Positions 46,520 through 54,860 of a stretch of DNA of 64,000 bases are shown here, in pieces. A program made the position numbers and the translations under genes. This DNA is from Candidatus Gastranaerophilales bacterium (GTDB taxonomy: Bacteria > Cyanobacteriota > Vampirovibrionia > Gastranaerophilales > Gastranaerophilaceae), in NCBI GenBank assembly GCA_947625495.1, contig CANQOQ010000002.1, forward strand, positions 58,306-122,305, written 5' to 3'. Under the pieces are notes generated by a model. That model was not told the origin of the DNA. It made no database searches and saw only the letters and a program-made list of their open reading frames with translations. The number at the start of each line of letters is the position of its first letter. The stretch's first letter is position 1.

Positions 46520-46552
46520 TGTAACAATATGTTACAAGTGTAAAAAGTACAC
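46520..46552. promoter_or_regulatory. Two adjacent palindromes, possible operator
   Basis: TGTAACA-ATA-TGTTACA (46520-46536, perfect 7-bp arms) followed by GTGTA-AAAAG-TACAC (46538-46552, perfect 5-bp arms). They lie 67-99 bases before the thymidylate-kinase-like operon and upstream of the orphan terminator at 46658, so they could control either direction. The regulator is unknown. Confidence 0.45.
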
Positions 46553-46657
46553 GATAAAAAAATTTTAAAAAAGGGAACTTATACATGTGAGGATAAAAAA
46601 ATGTGTTAAATAAGTGTTTTCTCTCTCTGATTCCTCTCTCTGATATAAAGTGAAAGT

Positions 46658-46682
46658 AACCGATTTTTAATCGGTTTTTTTA
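46658..46682 (+). terminator. Orphan plus-strand terminator
   Basis: AACCGATT and AATCGGTT around TTT, followed by a T-run on the plus strand. The genes on both sides are read on the minus strand, so it would end an unannotated plus-strand RNA beginning in 46490-46600. That stretch also holds a GAGGATAA before a two-codon frame (ATG TGT TAA, near 46602) and a tandem CTCTCTCTGAT pair. Confidence 0.6.
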
Positions 46683-46707
46683 TTGTTCAATTTTGATGAT
46701 ACATTAA

Positions 46708-47517
46708 TTAAAGAATATTTTTTCCTTCATCCGAATACATTTTCGACCGCATGCTTTTTATATCGGAATAAATTTTAAAATCTTTAGTATTTTTTAAAAA
46801 ATTAATTTCCTCATTAAATTTCTTTAACGAATAATCAATATTTTCTTTATTAAAATTATACATATCAAAAGCCATTTCAAGATTTGACATGGAAAGTCTT
46901 GTCATATCTCTAAACCCCGAAGAAGCAAGTTTAAGAGCAAGAGGATTATCACTGGCGGTTTTAAAAACAGCTTGAGAAATTAAAAGCGGCATGTGGCTGA
47001 TTAAAGCAACTGCTCTGTCATGCTCTTTTGCATCAGCAACTATAGGTTCGGCACCTGTTTTTTTGATTATATTCCGGGCCGTTTCAAGTTCTTTATCACT
47101 TATGTTACCGGAAGGTGTAAGCACCCATTTGGCACCTTCAAATAACTCTTTAAACGAAGCTTCATATCCTGAAAACTCCGTACCTGCCATAGGATGAGAA
47201 CCTATAAATTTATAAGGCCGTTTTTTTTGCATAACAAATTCTTTAACACTTGCACAATCAAGCACTATACATTCAGGTTTAACAATATTTTCAAGTTTAT
47301 CAAGCGTTTCAAGTGTTTTATTAATGGGAGAAGCAACAAACACAACATCACAATCAGCTATTATATTAATATCCGAAGAAACATTATCACACCAGTGTTT
47401 TGCTTTTTCTATAGTTTCTTTATTACGTGTCATCGCATATACATCATATTCAGTCCTTGATAAACATTTAAACAGCGAACCGCCTATCAAACCTAAAGAA
47501 ATAATACCTGTTTTCAT
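46708..47517 (-). CDS. tyrA: Prephenate/arogenate dehydrogenase
   Basis: 269 residues. NAD(P)-binding GIISLGLIGGSLFKCL, then VFVASPINKTLETL, ASVKEF, FIGSHPMAGTEFSGYE (the substrate-binding region with catalytic His) and ALISHMPLLISQAVF. It oxidatively decarboxylates prephenate or arogenate on the way to tyrosine. It has no chorismate mutase or ACT domain. It overlaps the GDYXXLXY gene by one base; that neighbour shows no link to aromatic synthesis. Confidence 0.93.
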   Translation of the reverse strand: MKTGIISLGLIGGSLFKCLSRTEYDVYAMTRNKETIEKAKHWCDNVSSDINIIADCDVVFVASPINKTLETLDKLENIVKPECIVLDCASVKEFVMQKKRPYKFIGSHPMAGTEFSGYEASFKELFEGAKWVLTPSGNISDKELETARNIIKKTGAEPIVADAKEHDRAVALISHMPLLISQAVFKTASDNPLALKLASSGFRDMTRLSMSNLEMAFDMYNFNKENIDYSLKKFNEEINFLKNTKDFKIYSDIKSMRSKMYSDEGKNIL

Positions 47518-48002
47518 TATTCAAAATCCTTATTTAATAATAGTCCCACAACTTTTGCACTGCCAAAAGGACTTATTTTTACTCTGGCATAAGATTTTTT
47601 GTCAGAGTTTATTTTTCTTTCTATTTCTCTGCCTGTCTTTTCTTTAACAAAATAGCTTTCTATACCGTAAACAACAGTTCTATTTTTTACTTTTCCTTTT
47701 AAATAGAGCCTTTTATTTATATCATTTTTATTTTTTTCAACAGAATCAATATAAACGACGTTATTTTTATCTGTTTTTAAAGTAACAAAAACATTTTCGC
47801 CATATTTTACATCAGAATCCGGCAGAGAAGATATTACATAATTTAAAGTAACATAATCCCCTCTGAAAAAGTCCCTCGGGTCAACGGGGATTATTTCTAA
47901 AAGAACTTCTTTACCAGTTATCAAAGGACAAATATGGTATAAAACCATTGATATAATTATTATCAGCCAGCCTGATAGAATATAAAATACTTTTTTATTC
48001 AT
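47517..48002 (-). CDS. GDYXXLXY domain protein
   Basis: 161 residues: an N-terminal membrane helix (about 6-26), then DPRDFFRGDYVTLNYVISSL, holding the family motif GDYxxLxY, and a beta-rich exported domain with YFVKEKTGREIE. The biochemical role of the family is unknown; its genes regularly follow DUF2157 genes, as here, with an 8-base overlap. Confidence 0.88.
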   Translation of the reverse strand: MNKKVFYILSGWLIIIISMVLYHICPLITGKEVLLEIIPVDPRDFFRGDYVTLNYVISSLPDSDVKYGENVFVTLKTDKNNVVYIDSVEKNKNDINKRLYLKGKVKNRTVVYGIESYFVKEKTGREIERKINSDKKSYARVKISPFGSAKVVGLLLNKDFE

Positions 48003-49143
48003 TATTATTACCTTTCAATAATTTTTTTCGTTTTTTTTCAAACCAAATCCCCATTGAGATAAGTATTATACCGCACAGGAAAAAGAATAAGGATTTATTT
48101 AAAAAGCTCCAGCCGAATCTGCAATACATCGTAAATAAATAAATTCCGATTAATGAATGGGTGAGGCTAATTAATTTAACATTTTCAAATTTATATCCGA
48201 ATTGTATTGCATAATAAAACATCGTTATTAAAAAGATATGAGCGCCAATCATTACACATACGGGATTTACTGTTTTTAAGAGCATAACTGACAATAAAGC
48301 AAGAAGCAAAACGGAAAAATAAGCGGTTTCAGTTATAATAAGATTATTTTTGTTTTTGCAAAGAAAATAATTTAATAAAAATCCGATTAATATTAAGAAT
48401 AACGGCAGATAATAATGAATAGAGCTGATATTGTATGAATTTTCACTGCTGCAAGTTAAAATTAATAATGTTATAAATATTGCTTTTAATCCGATAATCT
48501 TATAAAATACGGAAAATTCGTTATATTTTTCTTCAATATAAGAAACACTGCCCGCAAAATAAAACAAACTTCCGAGTATAACAGGCATAAATATTGTCCA
48601 GAGTAATGTATGGTCAAGTGAGAGTTCAAAATAATACGTTATAAATCCTAATATAAAAAGTACGGAAGAAAGGCAGTTTATAAATTTTTCTTTAAAGATA
48701 TATGCAAGAGGGAAAATTGAGAAACACCATAAGAACAATAAGAAAGAGCTATGAGCATTAATATTATAAGCTTGAGCTATAACCATATAGCAGCAGCCTA
48801 TTAAAATTGAAGATAGACAAATCAAGGCTTTTCCGAGTTTTATATAATTTTGTTTTTCGTATGCCAATTTATATCCGAAAAACAGAGAAGAAAATGTCAA
48901 TAAAACAACAAGAAAAATTCTTAAAGCAGTAGATTTAAGTAAAAGGAGAACAAGCCAGATATTAGCAGAAATAAATGAGAATAAGCCAAGCCCGATAAGA
49001 ATAATTCCGAGAGTGTAAAGGGTAATTATAAATCCGATTTTTTTTCTGTGTTCAGCTTCTTCTTTAACATCTTTTAAAAGATTAGTATAAGTTTCAAGGC
49101 TGATAAGATTTTTTTCAAGCCAGTATTTAAGTTTTTTTTCCAT
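47995..49143 (-). CDS. DUF2157 multi-pass membrane protein
   Basis: 382 residues. A short cytoplasmic N-terminus (KKLKYWLEKNLISLETYTNL, then EEAEHRKK) typical of DUF2157 is followed by about ten membrane helices. GGAGG lies 8 bases before the ATG and a TATAAT just upstream of that. It is the first gene of a chain with GDYXXLXY and tyrA. The function is unknown. Confidence 0.85.
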   Translation of the reverse strand: MEKKLKYWLEKNLISLETYTNLLKDVKEEAEHRKKIGFIITLYTLGIILIGLGLFSFISANIWLVLLLLKSTALRIFLVVLLTFSSLFFGYKLAYEKQNYIKLGKALICLSSILIGCCYMVIAQAYNINAHSSFLLFLWCFSIFPLAYIFKEKFINCLSSVLFILGFITYYFELSLDHTLLWTIFMPVILGSLFYFAGSVSYIEEKYNEFSVFYKIIGLKAIFITLLILTCSSENSYNISSIHYYLPLFLILIGFLLNYFLCKNKNNLIITETAYFSVLLLALLSVMLLKTVNPVCVMIGAHIFLITMFYYAIQFGYKFENVKLISLTHSLIGIYLFTMYCRFGWSFLNKSLFFFLCGIILISMGIWFEKKRKKLLKGNNNE

Positions 49144-49486
49144 AAACCGCCTCCAAAAGAATTATAAATTGGGGCAGGAAATATTACAAAATATTAACAA
49201 ATATACATAAATTTGCATAGTAATCAAATATATGTAATAATAAGAACATATTAATAGTCTAACCATTCCTTTCTTGACTTATGCGGCTTTTAGTCGCATT
49301 TTATTTTGCGGATTTTGTGTAGAGTGAAGCGAAGCGAAACTCGAAGTAATGAATGCCCGAAATGAGCGGGTGCGAAGCACTGCGAATGACAGGGCAGAAA
49401 TGAAACAAAATCAAAGATGAATTTTTTGGCAGAGGCTGGAGTGACGGAAGTGATGAACTTTCGGCACGTAATGCCGTTTAATGCCA
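49144..49486. other. Non-coding stretch with plus-strand terminator-like hairpin and GC-richer mosaic
   Basis: No credible gene. 49144-49270 is ordinary AT-rich upstream DNA of the DUF2157 gene. ATGCGGC and GTCGCAT form a hairpin (about 49280-49298) followed by TTTTATTTT on the plus strand. From 49306 the sequence changes to GC-richer words (GTGAAGCGAAGCGAA, GCGAAGCACTGCGAATGAC) like those at 21957-22060. It leads into the tandem repeat. Confidence 0.5.
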
Positions 49487-49766
49487 AAAATCCAAGAGGC
49501 GGATTTTGCGCAGGGCGCCGGCAGAGCCGGTTCAAAATAAGTTAAACCAAACTTTTAAGGTGCCACTGCACCAGAGCCCGAGAGAGCAACAACCCGACCG
49601 AGCAGAAAAAACCGTAGGTTTTTAAAGCGAGGTTGCTAGGGTTGTGCGAACAGCAAAATCCAAGAGGCGGATTTTGCGCAGGGCGCCAGCAGAGCAGGTT
49701 CAAAATAAGTTAAACCAAGCTTTTAAGGCGCCACTCACCAGAGCCCGAGAGAGCAACAACCCGACC
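49487..49766. repeat. Two direct copies of a structured 112-113 bp intergenic element
   Basis: Copy 1 is 49487-49599 and copy 2 49655-49766, a period of 168 bases, with few differences. Each contains short inverted repeats (AAAATCC ... GGATTTT, a GGCGCC in copy 2 or near copy, GGTGC-CACT-GCACC in copy 1) and ends in GAGAGCAACAACCCGACC. The 55-base spacer has complementary words (GGTTGCT, GGGTTGT) and an AAAAACC-GTA-GGTTTTT hairpin. It is GC-rich against an AT-rich genome and is probably non-coding. Confidence 0.75.
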
Positions 49767-49775
49767 CCAAACGAA

Positions 49776-49796
49776 AAACCGCCCAAAGGGCGGTTT
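49776..49796 (-). terminator. Terminator of the glycine-zipper protein gene
   Basis: AAACCGCCC and GGGCGGTTT around AAA; on the minus strand it is followed by TTCG after a TTTTT run. It lies 21 bases after the stop at 49817. Confidence 0.8.
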
Positions 49797-49816
49797 ATAT
49801 ATTATATGAGAAAAAA

Positions 49817-50902
49817 TTATACTGCTGCACTAAACGGATTATTATTTTCAAGAGTTTGAAGTGTTTTTAGTGCTATTTGAGAATCTTCACTTAAAGTGCC
49901 TGTTAAATTGTATTCTTCCTGTATTTTCAATTTTGCTGCTTCTTTTAGATCATTAAGCGCTGTTTTATCACCTGCAATTTGATTAACCTGCTCATTTTCC
50001 TGCTGTTCTTTGGCAATTTCTCTTTCTGATTTACCGGTAATAGCTTTAGTAACTTTACCCATAGCAAATGAACCTAATAAACCTCCTAAAAATCCGCAAG
50101 CTGCACCAATAGCACTACCGATTCCCGGGCATATTGCAGTTCCTATAGCAGTACCCAAAGCAACACCTACCTGATTGCCGGCAATGAATCCGAATGTATC
50201 ACCTACTACTTTAACTGCAGATTTACCAAGTTGTTTAATACCTTTTTTAGCTCCTAACTCTTTAAATGTAGGATATACTTCAAATGCACATTCAAATATT
50301 CCGCTAAATATAAGCATACCGCCTGCACCTGAAGATTTCATTAATTTTCCTAGTTTAGTTGATGCTAATTTAGCAAAAATACCTTTCTTCGCAGTTTCTT
50401 TTGCAACTGTTTTAGTTGTTTCTTCAACAGCTTTCTTTGTTGTTTCTTCAACTACTTCTTTAGAACCGTTTTTAAATATTCTATTAGTTAATTTCTTTAA
50501 TAAACTTGGAAATTTTTCTTTATATTCTGTTTTAGCAGCTAATTTTATAGAAGAGTACGCTTCTTGTGATTCTTTTGCGGAAGATATATATTTTATAAGT
50601 CTTTCAGTTAATTTACCTTCGCCATGAAATAATTTATTAAGCGCAATTTTATTTTTAGCACCTAATTCTTTCATTGAATCACTTATTAAAGTATTGTTTA
50701 ATTTTTTATTTCTTTTCAGCAGTTTTAATAAAGGAAAACCTTCAAATAATCCTACAGTAGGAACAGAACCTTTTAAACAACTTGTAAATGTATCGGGAAC
50801 ATCTTTTAATGCTTCATTATTTGTATATTTTATAAGTTTTTGGACTTCTGCCTGATTATTTATATATTGTACATTATTTACACTATTTACAGCATTAACC
50901 AT
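49817..50902 (-). CDS. Hypothetical protein with glycine-rich membrane-like segment
   Basis: About 361 residues. The start at 50902 is chosen because AAAGGATG stands at proper distance; an ATG 7 codons upstream (50923) has none. The first 190 residues are basic and helical, with a VEETTKKAVEETTKTVAKET repeat at about 155-180. Then come a hydrophobic segment and a glycine-zipper region (about 245-300: FIAGNQVGVALGTAIGTAI, GSAIGAACGFLGGLLGSFA). Glycine zippers occur in membrane-inserting or pore-forming proteins and phage lysis or tape-measure proteins. The C-terminal 60 residues are charged. Function unknown. Confidence 0.65.
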   Translation of the reverse strand: MVNAVNSVNNVQYINNQAEVQKLIKYTNNEALKDVPDTFTSCLKGSVPTVGLFEGFPLLKLLKRNKKLNNTLISDSMKELGAKNKIALNKLFHGEGKLTERLIKYISSAKESQEAYSSIKLAAKTEYKEKFPSLLKKLTNRIFKNGSKEVVEETTKKAVEETTKTVAKETAKKGIFAKLASTKLGKLMKSSGAGGMLIFSGIFECAFEVYPTFKELGAKKGIKQLGKSAVKVVGDTFGFIAGNQVGVALGTAIGTAICPGIGSAIGAACGFLGGLLGSFAMGKVTKAITGKSEREIAKEQQENEQVNQIAGDKTALNDLKEAAKLKIQEEYNLTGTLSEDSQIALKTLQTLENNNPFSAAV

Positions 50903-51012
50903 AAAACATCCTTTCCCACACATCTATATAAAGTATTTTTTCAGACATGAAATTTACAAATTTAAAAAAAATTGTTAAGATTGTTAAGTAAGTTTTTAAA
51001 AAAGAGGGGAAT

Positions 51013-51300
51013 ATGAAATTTAAAGCTGAAATAAAAGTTATTTTGAAAGACGGTATTAAAGATTCTCACGGGTTAGCGGTAGAATCTGTCTTAAGAAGTA
51101 CTAATATTGATTCAAATGTAAAAATTAAAACAGGTAAATATTATTTAATAACAACAGAAGCTGAGAATATTGAATCAGCAATTAATAAAATCAACCATAT
51201 ATGTAATAGCGTTCTTATGAATCCCGAACACGAGAAATATGAATTAATATCCATCGATGAAGTAAAAAATGAATTTATAACAGCAGAACTGGCTTCATAA
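51013..51300 (+). CDS. purS: Phosphoribosylformylglycinamidine synthase subunit PurS
   Basis: 95 residues: KAEIKVILKDGIKDSHGLAV and GKYYLITTEAE match the short ferredoxin-like PurS fold (LKxGVLDPQGxAV, RVGKxIE). PurS bridges PurL and PurQ in the fourth step of purine synthesis. Neither purL nor purQ is adjacent. AAAGAGGGG precedes the ATG. Confidence 0.85.
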   Translation: MKFKAEIKVILKDGIKDSHGLAVESVLRSTNIDSNVKIKTGKYYLITTEAENIESAINKINHICNSVLMNPEHEKYELISIDEVKNEFITAELAS

Positions 51301-51303
51301 ATA

Positions 51304-51323
51304 TTGACTTAGAGCAGCTATTA
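51304..51323 (+). promoter_or_regulatory. Shared 20-bp element, copy 1 (before the Tat module)
   Basis: TTGACTTAGAGCAGCTATTA matches the element before larB in 18 of 20 bases. It begins with a -35-like TTGACT; a weak -10 (TAATAA) follows at about 16 bases. Confidence 0.45.
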
Positions 51324-51353
51324 AATAATAAAATATTATTAAAAGGGGGATAT

Positions 51354-52577
51354 ATGAAACGCCGTGATTTTATTATAAATTCCGTACTAACTTTAGGCGG
51401 AAGTGCAATACTTACAACAGGTTGTTCTGATAGAAAAATTATAAAAACTCAAGGTCAGGTAGCAAAAAGAAAATTTAAAAATCTTGATATACCGTTATTA
51501 GGTTTTGGCTGTATGAGACTGCCTATGGACGGCAGCAAAGTTGATATGGCTGAACTTGACAGAATGACTGAATATGCAATGAACCATGGTGCCAATTATT
51601 TTGACACCGCATATATGTATGTTGACGGTTTATCGGAAATTGCCATCGGTAAAGTATTAAAAAAATATTCTCGTGAAGACTTTATTTTAGCTGATAAAAG
51701 TCCTATTTATAAAATGAATTCGAGAAGTGACGTTAGAAAAATTTTTGATGAACAAAGAAAAAAATGTCAGGTCGACTATTTTGATTTTTATATGTGCCAT
51801 AATATAAATCAAAATACCGTTGACCAATATAACAAGGTTAAAATGGTTGAGGAGCTTGATAAATTAAAGCAGGAAGGCAAGATAAAATATTTAGGATTTT
51901 CATTCCATGGTACACCTGAAATTTTAAAAGACGTTGTAGATGACTACAAATGGGATTTTGCACAACTACAGGTTAATTATCTTGACTGGGATGTAGTAAA
52001 GGCGCATGAACAGTATAATATAGTTCAAAACTTAAACATTCCCGTTACGGTTATGGAGCCTTTAAGAGGCGGAGGTTTAGTTAATTTAAGCGAAAAGGCT
52101 ATGGCTAAATTAAAAGAAAATTATCCTGATGAGACTCCTGCTCAATTCGGTTTAAGATGGGCAGCAAGTCAAAATAATGTTATTACCGTCTTAAGCGGAA
52201 TGAGTAATTTAAAACAAATGAAAGAAAACATTGCCACTTTTGAAAATTTCACCCCAATGTCACCTGAAGAAATCAAAGTAGCGGATGAAATAGCTAAAAT
52301 AATTCAATCTCAAGGCGAAATTAATTGCACGGCATGCAAGTACTGCATGGAAGTTTGCCCCAGAGGTATTAATATTCCTGCTATTTTTGCTTTATACAAT
52401 CAATATAAAGTTACAAAGAGTGCATTTCATTTAAAAATATATTATGAAACACTTAGTGACAGTGAAAAAGCAGATAAATGTATAAAATGCGGATTATGCA
52501 ATAAAAATTGCCCTCAGAATCTTCCAATTCCTGAATTATTAAGCCAAGTTCAAAAAGAATATGAAAAAGCAAGGTGA
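51354..52577 (+). CDS. Tat-signal aldo/keto reductase with C-terminal 4Fe-4S domain
   Basis: 407 residues. MKRRDFIINSVLTLGGSAIL is a twin-arginine signal, with a Cys at 24 (LTTGC) that may be lipidated. The aldo/keto reductase barrel follows: FGCMRLP, YFDTAYMY (Asp84, Tyr89), DKS (Lys115) and MCHN (His149) are the catalytic tetrad. The end has Cys325-x2-x-x2 type motifs (CTACKYCMEVCP; CIKCGLCNKNCP at 376-386) for two 4Fe-4S clusters. It probably exchanges electrons with the next protein outside the cytoplasm. AAAGGGGG precedes the ATG; the next gene begins 6 bases after its stop. Confidence 0.9.
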   Translation: MKRRDFIINSVLTLGGSAILTTGCSDRKIIKTQGQVAKRKFKNLDIPLLGFGCMRLPMDGSKVDMAELDRMTEYAMNHGANYFDTAYMYVDGLSEIAIGKVLKKYSREDFILADKSPIYKMNSRSDVRKIFDEQRKKCQVDYFDFYMCHNINQNTVDQYNKVKMVEELDKLKQEGKIKYLGFSFHGTPEILKDVVDDYKWDFAQLQVNYLDWDVVKAHEQYNIVQNLNIPVTVMEPLRGGGLVNLSEKAMAKLKENYPDETPAQFGLRWAASQNNVITVLSGMSNLKQMKENIATFENFTPMSPEEIKVADEIAKIIQSQGEINCTACKYCMEVCPRGINIPAIFALYNQYKVTKSAFHLKIYYETLSDSEKADKCIKCGLCNKNCPQNLPIPELLSQVQKEYEKAR

Positions 52578-52583
52578 GGCATA

Positions 52584-53855
52584 ATGTTTTATAAAATTCG
52601 TTTTTCACTGGCTGTTTTAATATTAATAGCAGCTATTTTAGGTATAACAGGTATTTTTTATCCCGTAAAGTTTTTCGATATTCAATTAGCACCCCTATTA
52701 CAAAGAGTAATAGTTGATTTTTCAGTTATTGCCATAGGTTTAATAATTGTTTTAGCTTTATTAACCCTGCTTTTTGGAAGATTATATTGTTCTTTATTAT
52801 GCCCATTAGGTATAATTCAAGAACTCATCGGACTTTTCAGAGGTGAAAACAATGAAGAAACAAGAAAAAATTTACCGTTTAAATATTTTATAGCCGCAAT
52901 TGTTTTTGGTACTCTAATAGGCGGAAGTGCTATCATTATAAGATATATTGAACCTTATACATATTTTGGTTCCGCTTTTACTCTATCTTTAATTGGTATC
53001 ATAACAGTTATTGCCATAATTATATTAACAGTGTTCAAAAACAGATATTTTTGCACAAACATTTGCCCTGTAGGTTGTTTATTGGGATTATTATCCAAAT
53101 TTTCACTATTTAAAGTCTATATTGATAAAAATGAGTGTTTATCATGCTCTATGTGCGAGAATAACTGTCCTGCAGGATGTATAAATATTGATGAACAAAA
53201 TGTTGACAATGAAATATGTGTTAAATGTTTTAAATGCCTTGGGAAATGCCCCAAACAAGCAATAAGATACGGGATAAAACCGAAAGAAGAGGTTAAATTT
53301 AACATTCAAAGAAGAAAAGTAATAACGTTAGCTGCAGCATTAACCGTATTTATGGGTGCAATAAAATTAGGAATTGATTTAAGCAAAACCGCAGCAAAAA
53401 AAATCAAAAATATTATACTTCCTCCGGGAGCCATTTCAGAAAACAGGCTGTTTAATAAATGTTTAAATTGCAATCTGTGCGTAAATGCATGCCCGAACAA
53501 AATTATAAAAAAAGCTGATGAAACGTTTAATGCCGTGCATATTGAATACGGCGATAAAAATTATTGTAAATATGACTGCATAGAATGTTCAAAGGTATGT
53601 CCGTCGGGTGCAATTAAAAAACTTACATTAGAAGAAAAACAAAATTTAAGAATAGCAAAGGCGGTTATTAACAGTGAAAAATGCGATAAATGTGCAAAAT
53701 GCGTATCCGTATGTCCAAAAGGTGCTATTTCTCAAACTAAAGATAATATTACAGTTATAGATTCATCTAAATGTATAGGCTGCGGGAAATGCAAAACAGT
53801 TTGTGATACAAATGCCATAGAAATATTTGCAGTTAATGAACAAAAAGTATTATAA
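52584..53855 (+). CDS. Membrane polyferredoxin (NapH-like plus NapG-like fusion)
   Basis: 423 residues. The N-terminal part has four to five membrane helices with LYCSLLCPLG and YFCTNICPVGC, the NapH pattern. Two 4Fe-4S motifs follow (CLSCSMCENNCP, CVKCFKCLGKCP). Near residue 243 FNIQRRKVITLAAALTVFMG looks like a twin-arginine signal-anchor placed inside the chain. Four more cluster motifs come after it (CLNCNLCVNACP, CIECSKVCPSG, CDKCAKCVSVCP, CIGCGKCKTVC). It appears to be NapH joined to NapG, passing electrons from the membrane to the exported reductase. Confidence 0.85.
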   Translation: MFYKIRFSLAVLILIAAILGITGIFYPVKFFDIQLAPLLQRVIVDFSVIAIGLIIVLALLTLLFGRLYCSLLCPLGIIQELIGLFRGENNEETRKNLPFKYFIAAIVFGTLIGGSAIIIRYIEPYTYFGSAFTLSLIGIITVIAIIILTVFKNRYFCTNICPVGCLLGLLSKFSLFKVYIDKNECLSCSMCENNCPAGCINIDEQNVDNEICVKCFKCLGKCPKQAIRYGIKPKEEVKFNIQRRKVITLAAALTVFMGAIKLGIDLSKTAAKKIKNIILPPGAISENRLFNKCLNCNLCVNACPNKIIKKADETFNAVHIEYGDKNYCKYDCIECSKVCPSGAIKKLTLEEKQNLRIAKAVINSEKCDKCAKCVSVCPKGAISQTKDNITVIDSSKCIGCGKCKTVCDTNAIEIFAVNEQKVL

Positions 53856-53876
53856 TATTTCAAAAGGAGATAATAA

Positions 53877-54092
53877 ATGTCGCTTGGTATAACTGAAATC
53901 ACACTAATACTTGTAGTTATTCTATTGTTATTCGGAGGTAAAAGAATACCTGAACTTGCAAGGGCTTTAGGAAAAGCTTCTTATGAGTTTAAAAAGGCAA
54001 AAGAGGTAATAAAAAAAGAAACCGACGAGCTTAAAGATGCTATTGAAGACGTTCAGGAAAAACCCGAAGAATATAAGCCTAATGATGTATAA
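53877..54092 (+). CDS. tatA: Sec-independent translocase protein TatA
   Basis: 71 residues: N-terminal membrane helix ([19 protein letters not shown]) and [20 protein letters not shown] amphipathic helix, then an acidic tail. TatA oligomers form the passage for folded Tat substrates. AAAGGAG precedes the ATG. It lies between the polyferredoxin and tatC genes. Confidence 0.96.
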   Translation: MSLGITEITLILVVILLLFGGKRIPELARALGKASYEFKKAKEVIKKETDELKDAIEDVQEKPEEYKPNDV

Positions 54093-54094
54093 AA

Positions 54095-54799
54095 ATGAAT
54101 AATGATGACAATGAAAGCATAATTTCTCATCTAGAAGCATTAAGACAGACTCTTCTTAAGTGCATGTATTCAATTGCAATAGTTTTACCGTTTATGTTTT
54201 ATTTTGCTCCGAAAATATTAAGCAGATTTATAAAAATTATTTTAGGTTCAAATAAAGTAACTTTAAATTTTTTCTCACCGGCAGAAGTGTTTATAATTCA
54301 AATAAAAATGGCGGTTTTGATGTCAGTAATAATTTGTTTTCCTTATATAGCAAAACAATTGTGGAACTTTATTCTGCCTGCTCTTTATGATAATGAAAAA
54401 AAAATTATAAAATCTCTCGTATTTATATCAAGTTTTCTTTTTACGGCAGGAATTGTATTTTGTATATTTATGATACTGCCTTTAATAATAAAATTCGGTT
54501 TAAGTTTTCAGTCAGAGAATATTCAAGCTGTATTTAGGATATCTGAGGTTATAAATCTCGGTTTATGGCTTTCTTTGGCATTCGGACTAATGTTCCAGCT
54601 TCCCATTATAACTTTTTATTTGATAAAATCAGATATTTTGTCATATTCATCCGTTGCGGGTAAAAGACCTTATGTGGTAGTTGCATTATTAGTACTTGCA
54701 GGAATATTGACTCCTCCTGATGTAATAAGCCAATTAATGCTTGCTGTTCCTTCTTATTTATTGTTTGAAGGCGGATTATTATTCGCAAAATTAAAGTAG
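54095..54799 (+). CDS. tatC: Sec-independent translocase protein TatC
   Basis: 234 residues with six membrane helices. The conserved start SIISHLEALRQTLLKCMYSI (twin-arginine recognition), FFSPAEVFIIQIKMAVLMS, the loop WNFILPALYDNEKK and GLMFQLPIITFYLI are all typical. It starts 2 bases after tatA. The pair with the Tat substrate upstream makes a complete, minimal export unit. Confidence 0.96.
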   Translation: MNNDDNESIISHLEALRQTLLKCMYSIAIVLPFMFYFAPKILSRFIKIILGSNKVTLNFFSPAEVFIIQIKMAVLMSVIICFPYIAKQLWNFILPALYDNEKKIIKSLVFISSFLFTAGIVFCIFMILPLIIKFGLSFQSENIQAVFRISEVINLGLWLSLAFGLMFQLPIITFYLIKSDILSYSSVAGKRPYVVVALLVLAGILTPPDVISQLMLAVPSYLLFEGGLLFAKLK

Positions 54800-54822
54800 A
54801 TTTAATAAGTTTAAAAATTTTA

Positions 54823-54851
54823 TTGACTAATATATACTATCATCATTTAAT
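54823..54851 (+). promoter_or_regulatory. Promoter of the 347-residue gene
   Basis: TTGACT (54823-54828), 17 bases, TTTAAT (54846-54851), then 9 bases to ATG 54861. No Shine-Dalgarno is visible, so this is another candidate leaderless start. Confidence 0.5.
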
Positions 54852-54860
54852 ATTTAAGAC

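Noticed and set aside
49644..49859. 71-codon open frame on the plus strand
   Set aside because: It lies across the second copy of the non-coding tandem repeat and a terminator, runs into the opposite gene and has no Shine-Dalgarno.
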